DNA of 64,000 bases from Opisthocomus hoazin (lineage: Eukaryota > Chordata > Aves > Opisthocomiformes > Opisthocomidae): positions 8,631,216 through 8,695,215 of the forward strand of contig NC_134433.1 in assembly GCF_030867145.1 (NCBI RefSeq), in the 5' to 3' direction. Below, piece after piece: positions 60,701-64,000 of this stretch. Under the pieces are notes generated by a model. That model was not told where the DNA came from and did not search any database. It saw only the letters and a list, made by a program, of their open reading frames with translations. A program made the position numbers and the translations under genes. Each line of letters starts with the position of its first letter. The first letter of the stretch is position 1.

Positions 60701-61030
60701 ACATGAGGGGTATTCAGTTATTTTTTTGGTATTCAGTTATTACATGAGGGGTATCAGAAGATAGAAGAAAAATGTAGCATTTCAATTGCTGCTGAGCCTT
60801 TTTAGTGATACTGTCATTGATGAAGAAGATTAAACAGTGAAATCCAGTGTTCACTATAAGTGAACTCACTCTTCTCCCACCTCTCTTCTGTCAACAGCCG
60901 ACACTGTGGACGCCTGCTCTGCCATAAGTGCTCAACAAAGGAGATTCCTATCATAAAATTTGATCTGAACAAGCCAGTTCGAGTTTGCAACATCTGCTTT
61001 GATGTCCTGACTCTGGGAGGAGTCTCCTAG
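30701..61030 (+). CDS. ANKFY1: ANKFY1 (Rabankyrin-5), ankyrin repeat and FYVE domain protein, 25 coding exons, complete
   Basis: The exons are 30701-30710, 35789-35981, 37541-37659, 40046-40181, 41724-41847, 43378-43527, 44444-44609, 46743-46947, 47694-47762, 48507-48706, 49138-49235, 49642-49864, 50870-50968, 52070-52223, 53136-53304, 54501-54619, 54955-55111, 56359-56559, 57622-57798, 58231-58378, 58634-58724, 59057-59181, 59396-59542, 60032-60122 and 60898-61030. They sum to 3504 nt, or 1167 residues plus TAG; the human protein is 1169 as I recall. All introns are GT-AG and all phases agree. Domain order: coiled coil about 5-40, BTB about 68-168, ankyrin repeats from about 215 to 1090 with NPFED at 421-425, and FYVE at 1102-1162. 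Known role: a Rab5 effector on early endosomes and macropinosomes that binds PI3P through FYVE and links to EHD1 and retromer. No truncation or frameshift is seen. Confidence 0.98.
30711..35788 (+). other. ANKFY1: ANKFY1 intron 1 (5.1 kb)
   Basis: The first 0.5 kb is CpG island and the rest AT-richer. ORFs such as 33977-34252 and 35367-35600 have no domain or splice support. No repeat family or RNA gene is recognised. Confidence 0.9.
35789..35981 (+). CDS. ANKFY1: ANKFY1 coding exon 2 (coiled coil)
   Basis: The acceptor CTCTGCAG ends at 35788. The exon encodes residues 4-68, including the heptad-like KLEKHLMLLRQEYVKLQKKL and the stretch FISRLLAIVAELYQQEQY. The donor is GTAAGA at 35982. Confidence 0.97.
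37541..37659 (+). CDS. ANKFY1: ANKFY1 coding exon 3 (BTB start)
   Basis: The exon encodes residues 68-107, beginning SDLKIKVGDKQFSAHKFVLA, the typical first strand and helix of a BTB/POZ domain. The donor GTCAGT at 37660 is less canonical than its neighbours, but phase and homology support it. Confidence 0.96.
38942..38988. repeat. Inverted repeat, 11-bp arms, 25-nt spacer
   Basis: TTTCCACTCTT at 38942-38952 has its exact reverse complement AAGAGTGGAAA at 38978-38988, within ANKFY1 intron 3. Function is unknown. Confidence 0.8.
40046..40181 (+). CDS. ANKFY1: ANKFY1 coding exon 4 (BTB end)
   Basis: The acceptor TACTAG ends at 40045. The exon encodes residues 108-152 (DADPEVTMAMLRWIYTDELE to FQLQLLRE), the second half of the BTB domain. 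The donor is GTGAGT. Confidence 0.97.
41724..41847 (+). CDS. ANKFY1: ANKFY1 coding exon 5 (BACK-like helices)
   Basis: The exon encodes residues 153-194 (RCEKGVMSLVNVRNCIRFYQ to AEIIASHW), the helical region after BTB. It ends in phase 0 at TGG before the donor GTAAGT. Confidence 0.97.
43378..43527 (+). CDS. ANKFY1: ANKFY1 coding exon 6 (first ankyrin-like repeat)
   Basis: The exon encodes residues 195-244: DDLRKEDFSSMSAQLLYKMF, then an ankyrin-like EYPLHKAIKVEREDVVFLYL. Phase is 0 at both ends. The donor is GTACAG. Confidence 0.96.
44444..44609 (+). CDS. ANKFY1: ANKFY1 coding exon 7
   Basis: The exon encodes residues 245-299, with divergent ankyrin repeats LALDLALAQRLESIATTLV and GWSLLHKAIQRG. 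The acceptor is GTTGTAG at 44443. Confidence 0.97.
46743..46947 (+). CDS. ANKFY1: ANKFY1 coding exon 8
   Basis: The exon encodes residues 300-367, including ETPLHLVASYSPKKHLPDVM and AESLLQAGANPNMQDSKG, two clear ankyrin segments. The acceptor TTTCACAAAG is weak in pyrimidines, but phase and homology are clear. Confidence 0.97.
47694..47762 (+). CDS. ANKFY1: ANKFY1 coding exon 9 (69 nt)
   Basis: This short exon encodes residues 368-390, RTPLHVSIVVRNEPVFSQLL then QCK, an ankyrin repeat core. The donor GTAAGT at 47763 splits the codon for Gln391. Confidence 0.95.
48507..48706 (+). CDS. ANKFY1: ANKFY1 coding exon 10 (NPFED motif)
   Basis: The exon encodes residues 391-457, with ankyrin core GSTALWLAVQYITVSS and the Asn-Pro-Phe-Glu-Asp motif at codons 48595-48609 (residues 421-425). 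NPF followed by acidic residues is the known ligand of EHD-family EH domains, and this motif is reported to bind EHD1. Confidence 0.97.
49138..49235 (+). CDS. ANKFY1: ANKFY1 coding exon 11
   Basis: The exon encodes residues 458-490: GNCLLQRAAGAGNEAASLFL to HGAKVNHQNKW. The acceptor is TTTCTTTAG at 49137 and the donor GTAAAA. Confidence 0.96.
49642..49864 (+). CDS. ANKFY1: ANKFY1 coding exon 12
   Basis: The exon encodes residues 491-564 with two canonical repeats, ETPLHTACRHGLANLTAELL and QTPLHMAIAYNHPDVVSVIL. The linker between them seems about two residues shorter than in mammals as I recall, which would explain 1167 versus 1169 residues. Confidence 0.97.
49994..50093 (+). repeat. Two-copy tandem duplication (44 and 46 bp)
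   Basis: Copy 1 is 49994-50037 and copy 2 is 50038-50083, followed by a partial third start (TTAAGACTGG) at 50084-50093. Both copies contain TAAACATAGTCTTAAACTCA and ATCACCTGCTTG. They differ by a two-base AA insertion. The location is ANKFY1 intron 12. Confidence 0.95.
50870..50968 (+). CDS. ANKFY1: ANKFY1 coding exon 13
   Basis: The exon encodes residues 565-597 (ANALHATNNLQIIPDFSLKD, then QTVLGLALWT). The acceptor is a strong T tract ending CTAG at 50869. Confidence 0.97.
52070..52223 (+). CDS. ANKFY1: ANKFY1 coding exon 14
   Basis: The exon encodes residues 598-648 with GMHTIAAQLLGSGASIND and the repeat QTLLHMAIQRQDSKSALFLL. The donor GTAATA splits the codon for Arg649. Confidence 0.97.
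53136..53304 (+). CDS. ANKFY1: ANKFY1 coding exon 15
   Basis: The exon encodes residues 649-705 with ETALQLAIKNQLPLVVDAIC and NPPLWLALENNLEDIASTL. This mid-array region overlaps the part reported for Rab5/RhoD interaction in the mammalian protein. Confidence 0.97.
54501..54619 (+). CDS. ANKFY1: ANKFY1 coding exon 16
   Basis: The exon encodes residues 706-744 (VRHGCDSTCWGSGPSGCLQT, then LLHRAIDENSEQIACFLIR). The acceptor CTCCTTCCAG ends at 54500. The donor is GTCAGA. Confidence 0.96.
54955..55111 (+). CDS. ANKFY1: ANKFY1 coding exon 17
   Basis: The exon encodes residues 745-797, with the acidic linker NGEGEEEAHDG and the canonical repeat QTPLHLAACWGLEEVIQCLL. Sequence upstream to 54731 is open in this frame but is intron. 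Confidence 0.97.
56015..56034. repeat. Perfect 20-bp palindrome
   Basis: TCAAACTAAT is followed directly by its reverse complement ATTAGTTTGA, in ANKFY1 intron 17. It is AT-rich, with no spacer. Confidence 0.85.
56359..56559 (+). CDS. ANKFY1: ANKFY1 coding exon 18
   Basis: The exon encodes residues 798-864: RTPIHVAISNQHNVIIQLMI and MTPFACAMTYKNNKAAEAIL, ending GAAEQ in phase 0 before GTAAGC. The intron after it carries a candidate alternative exon. Confidence 0.97.
56989..57040 (+). other. ANKFY1: Candidate 52-nt alternative (poison) exon in ANKFY1 intron 18
   Basis: The segment is bounded by CTGTATCTTCAG (acceptor ends 56988) and GTAAGT (donor 57041-57046). In the frame of exon 18 it is open for 17 codons (DSGVTLQAAVQEFLPTL). 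Its 52-nt length shifts the frame, so exon 19 would read Cys then TGA. Not part of the main transcript; this is a prediction from splice-site strength only. Confidence 0.35.
57443..57474. repeat. Hairpin-forming inverted repeat, 11-bp perfect stem, 6-nt loop
   Basis: TTATTTGATAG and CTATCAAATAA flank TCACAT, with two further G-U pairs at the base. It lies in ANKFY1 intron 18, about 150 bp before exon 19. The stem is too short for a typical pre-microRNA. Confidence 0.85.
57622..57798 (+). CDS. ANKFY1: ANKFY1 coding exon 19
   Basis: The exon encodes residues 865-923: VDNKGRNFLHVAVQNSDIES and LTPLHLAVQAGSEIIVRNL. Phase is 0 at both ends. The donor is GTATGT. Confidence 0.97.
58231..58378 (+). 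CDS. ANKFY1: ANKFY1 coding exon 20
   Basis: The exon encodes residues 924-972, with the strongly canonical repeat QTALHLAAQQDLPTICSVLL. The acceptor is TCTTGACAG at 58230. Confidence 0.97.
58634..58724 (+). CDS. ANKFY1: ANKFY1 coding exon 21
   Basis: The exon encodes residues 973-1002, ALHLAVMHGRLNNIRVLLTE then CNVDAEAFNI, one ankyrin repeat. The donor is GTAATC. Confidence 0.97.
59057..59181 (+). CDS. ANKFY1: ANKFY1 coding exon 22
   Basis: The exon encodes residues 1003-1044: RGQSPMHILGQYGKDNAAAI then CDLFLECMPEYPLDKPDAEG. The acceptor is TTTTTTCCCCAG at 59056. Confidence 0.97.
59396..59542 (+). CDS. ANKFY1: ANKFY1 coding exon 23 (last ankyrin segment)
   Basis: The exon encodes residues 1045-1093: VLLLAYMKGNANLCRAIVRA then GARLGVNNNQGVNIFNYQVA, leading to the FYVE domain. 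The donor is GTAAGT. Confidence 0.97.
60032..60122 (+). CDS. ANKFY1: ANKFY1 coding exon 24 (FYVE, first half)
   Basis: The exon encodes residues 1094-1123: WCDG at 1102-1105, zinc ligands Cys1108 and Cys1111, and the basic KFGVTTRKHH that binds PI3P. The donor GTAATA splits the codon for Cys1124. Confidence 0.97.
60680..60756 (+). repeat. Two-copy 41-bp tandem duplication
   Basis: Copy 1 is 60680-60720 and copy 2 runs 60721 to about 60756. Both contain TTTTTTTGG, ATTCAGTTATTACATGAGGG and GTAT. The main difference is C versus T after the GG. The location is ANKFY1 intron 24, 140 bp before the last exon. Confidence 0.93.
60898..61030 (+). CDS. ANKFY1: ANKFY1 coding exon 25 (FYVE, second half, stop)
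   Basis: The exon encodes residues 1124-1167, with zinc ligands Cys1124, 1127, 1132, 1135, 1154 and 1157 in CRHCGRLLCHKC and VRVCNIC. It ends LTLGGVS and TAG at 61028-61030. All eight FYVE cysteines are present over exons 24-25. Confidence 0.98.
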
Positions 61031-61905
61031 TATGCTGTGGAAGTAAAGGGATTCCCAGTCAGTGCTCCTGACAGCAGCTCTGCTTACAAGCCCTCTGGAT
61101 AGGGAAGAGGAGGCCTATACATGTCTTCTGCAATAGACTGAACTAATTAAGGACCCTGTTATGATATATTCTGGTATAAATGACTTTGTATGACTGTAAA
61201 TGTATCGGGCTGTGATAGACTTCACTAGGAATTTGAGTGGATCATTGAAACCAAGTGACAAAAGAACTTTAGACCCTCTTCTAGTTGCAGTGGGGTATGG
61301 AAGCTAAAATTGTTAGGCTGATGTTTGAATTGACATAAAACAGGTCTGTCCTTGACATGGTGCTTTGCACTGAGCAACTCTATTAAGTCCTGTGGCTTTC
61401 AGGCTGCTTAGTAGAGATGGCATTAAGTTTCAGGGTAACCAGGTATCTTTCTTTGCTTTGTCTTAAAGATAATGTTCCCTTTCTCTAGAGAAGACTTATC
61501 ATGAAGCTAGACTGAGCTGTTGCAACCACTGTCCATTTCAAGAAACTTTTCAAAAATGGGGGGTAGTCCTAAGCATAGCTCAAGAATTGTGGCCTTACAA
61601 TAGAAAGCTTTACAACATCTGATGCAAAGCAGTCAGAATTGCAGATCCACATCTTGATACCTCCTCAGTAAATGTCTCATTAGCTTTAGCATGTTCAAGA
61701 GAAGTGCAAGACTGTTTTAGCCAGTAAATACTCTTGCTCATACCTGCTAGAGCTGTCAGAAGTCTGTTGCACTTTCATATTTACGTTGCTAGTCCTTCCA
61801 ATTCATGAAACTTGCATAAATGAACGTAAGTGTGCTGAAAAGCCTAAGCACATGCTAAGTGGAGAAACACTAAAACTGGTTAAGTAGTCTAACTTGCAAT
61901 ACAGC

Positions 61906-61911
61906 AATAAA
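61906..61911 (+). terminator. ANKFY1: Candidate poly(A) signal AATAAA for ANKFY1
   Basis: This is the first canonical hexamer after the stop, about 880 nt downstream of it. A more distal site probably exists, so it may mark a short isoform only. Confidence 0.4.
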
Positions 61912-63715
61912 TGCTGAAGTGCATTATGAATCCCCTGAGGGAGAGTAGCACTTTCCTTTGGTTGAAAGACTCTGGTTAACTGCTGCAGGAGAGTCAGTAA
62001 TCCTACCAGCGTAGAACGTGCTGTACCTCTAGACATTAGATTTGGGTCCAGTTCCAGCAGGATTGTTGGGGAGTGGGAGTGTATTTGGAGGCTTCCTGTT
62101 AACATTAAGCCTCTGGCCTTGAAGGAAGGATTCTGAACTGGTAGTGTGGTGCTGGGCATTTGGATTAAGCTGCAGTACTTTTATCTAGGCTGGTTGTGCT
62201 CTCTTAAACATGCTGAATCTGTAAAAATTCAACACCATGTTGTCTAGGTAAACAGGAAAAATACTTTGCTGATAAGGTTATGGTTTGGTGGGCAAAGGCT
62301 TCAGTCAGGAAAAAGTGTGTACATAAGCAAACTACATGCTGTACTAAGGCTGTTTTCATCCCAAGAGGTGAACCCAGGTTTAGACTCAACTCAGCATTCC
62401 TCATCTCGACTCCATGAACTGGTGTGCATTGATTTAATGACTGTTATCTCCAGTGTACAATATGGACAAGTTGACACATTGCCCTACTTGGAATAGTGAC
62501 TTGTCAGTCTTAATGAGTAAGATGAGATGATAAACCAGGCTGCTGCTTTTATGGGAGACTTGCTTGAGGTTTTTCTCAAACTTGTACAAGAAAAGGACAG
62601 AAGAGGGTGTAATTGCTGACACTGCACGATGAATTTCACATCAAGTATCACCTGATCTGCACTTTGATCTTCCAATATGCATATATAATAACTGGAATCT
62701 CACCGTTGTAACACTAGAGAAATAATGGATGATAATACAAATTTGCCTCACTGTTTAATGTCTGCTGCTGTCATGTTCTAACAGAATGCCCTGGGTGACA
62801 CAACTGGTCTCTAACACAGTTGCTAATACAAATGGTGTGTCTCTTGCATAATATTCTAGAGGTGGAAAATAATGGTGTCTGAAGCATTTAACTGCAAGCT
62901 ACAGTTTGTGGGGGTTTTTTTTTTTGAGTGAAGTAGATAATGGAGAAGGTACTTCTAGTGCATTGCTTTCTGATGTTTCAGAGTATCACTGGCTGCAAGT
63001 CTCTAGCAGTGCAAGATAATGATGGAGAGAAAGTGCATTTGGTGAAAGAAGTCGTGACCATTATCATGGGATACACTTGTGCATTTCCTTCTTGGTTTGG
63101 AGCTGTAGTGCTGTGGAGTGGCAAGTGTGTGCTCAGAATACTGAAAGATAGTGGTAGAGGAGTGCTCTTGCAAAGCCAGAGCCTATGGACTTCAACTTAA
63201 TTGGAAAACTGCACAATATATAATCGATAAAGCATTTAAACATCACTTTTTCAGTGACTTCTGTGGACAGGGTGAGGGAAACAGGGAGCTCAGTTCTAAC
63301 AGAATAAGCAACCTTTTAAATGATGAAAAATGCAGGTCTTGTGAAAATTCAACTTAATAGAAAGTTTCAGGCTGGCTAGTTACTCTTTCAAAAAGTAGAA
63401 TATTAATTGCAACTGCCTGAAACTCTGGGAGAGGTCTGGGAAACCACATGTAATACTCTTAGTTTGCTGTTTACATCCAGTACTGTACCAGCTTTCTTAC
63501 TGAAGTCTGAAAGGAAAGTTAGGGTTACTGATAAGCTAGAGTACAGCCTGAAGTGTTAATTAAATTTAAAGCAACTACAGTGAATTTGATAATTTTAAAG
63601 TGCCTTTGAGATAGTTTCCTTCCAGCCAACTCTAAATAGCTTTCTGCCAGAGTTAAAGAGGAAAAGCTCACAACCTGAACCAAAACCCGAGTTAGTTCTA
63701 GTTCAGCTAAAGAGG

Positions 63716-63745
63716 CTGACCCCACCAACAGCTGGTGGGGCTCAG
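63716..63745. repeat. GC-rich hairpin, 12-bp stem with one bulge
   Basis: CTGA-CCCCACCA pairs with TGGTGGGG-(C)-TCAG around the loop ACAGC, giving eight uninterrupted GC-rich pairs plus four after a one-base bulge. It lies in the possible distal ANKFY1 3' UTR. Confidence 0.8.
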
Positions 63746-64000
63746 TCCTTTATGCACTCTGCCTAGTGTTGGTCTGAACTCCCAGACCTCCGAGATTTTG
63801 GGGGAGTTTTGCTGGCAATGCTCCACTGCAGGGTGCAAACACAAATGGAGGCACTCAGTAATGCAGTAGTGGTCAACACATTTCTCACTCTGTAAATAAC
63901 TGCTCTTCCTTTTTGTAGCATACTACAGTTGTGACCAAAAACCCCATCCCTCTTACCCCTGCTGTCTTTAAGTTGTATCTATTAACTCGAGACTCACATC

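Larger units (their letters stand above)
61031..64000 (+). other. ANKFY1: ANKFY1 3' UTR and downstream sequence
   Basis: No further gene is recognised after the ANKFY1 stop. One AATAAA lies at 61906-61911, but mammalian ANKFY1 has a long 3' UTR, so transcription may continue to the window end or beyond. The ORFs here are short and unsupported. A hairpin at 63716-63745 is listed separately. Confidence 0.6.

Noticed and set aside
1-64000. Prokaryotic-type systems (operons, CRISPR arrays, phage or plasmid modules) or endogenous virus
   Set aside because: The window is spliced vertebrate DNA. No regularly spaced direct repeats, integrase, reverse transcriptase or viral structural frames were seen.

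Overview
The window is vertebrate nuclear DNA, most likely from a bird. It holds two intron-rich protein genes head to tail on the + strand, two CpG-island promoters and long AT-richer introns. A LINE fragment at 7264-7352 ends like the avian/reptilian CR1 family (CCAACCTAAATGATTCTATGA). Interspersed repeats otherwise look sparse and the introns are compact, as is usual in birds. I cannot name the species. UBE2G1 followed by ANKFY1 in the same orientation is the order I know from human 17p13.2, so this looks like a conserved syntenic block.

Region 1 (1-about 26,680) is UBE2G1, a K48-type ubiquitin-conjugating E2 enzyme. Its CpG island covers about 1-1560. Five coding exons (226-271, 15419-15521, 18605-18702, 19814-19992, 23707-23793) join in phase to a 170-residue protein. 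The stop codon is followed after 37 nt by a strong splice donor, and the rest of the 3' UTR resumes at 25937, so the gene has an intron in its 3' UTR.

Region 2 (about 26,680-30,540) is intergenic, or partly a longer UBE2G1 3' UTR. I see no convincing gene there. It ends in the second CpG island (about 29,930-31,220), which is the ANKFY1 promoter, with a TATA-like box, two perfect TCTCGCGAGA elements and a YY1/ETS-like motif that contains the start codon.

Region 3 (30,701-61,030) is ANKFY1 (Rabankyrin-5). I reconstructed 25 coding exons, all GT-AG and all phase-compatible, giving an intact 1167-residue protein: short coiled coil, BTB domain, about twenty ankyrin repeats with an embedded NPFED motif, and a C-terminal FYVE zinc finger with all eight cysteines. 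Its 3' UTR begins at 61,031 and probably runs far toward the window end.

The two genes are not known to form one pathway. UBE2G1 works in cytosolic ubiquitin transfer, and ANKFY1 in endosomal traffic as a Rab5 effector. Their closeness is best read as ancestral gene order. I found no unknown multi-gene system. The items most worth a second look are a candidate 52-nt poison exon in ANKFY1, the paired CGCG elements at its promoter, the UBE2G1 3' UTR intron, three very similar two-copy tandem duplications in introns, and several perfect palindromes and hairpins.
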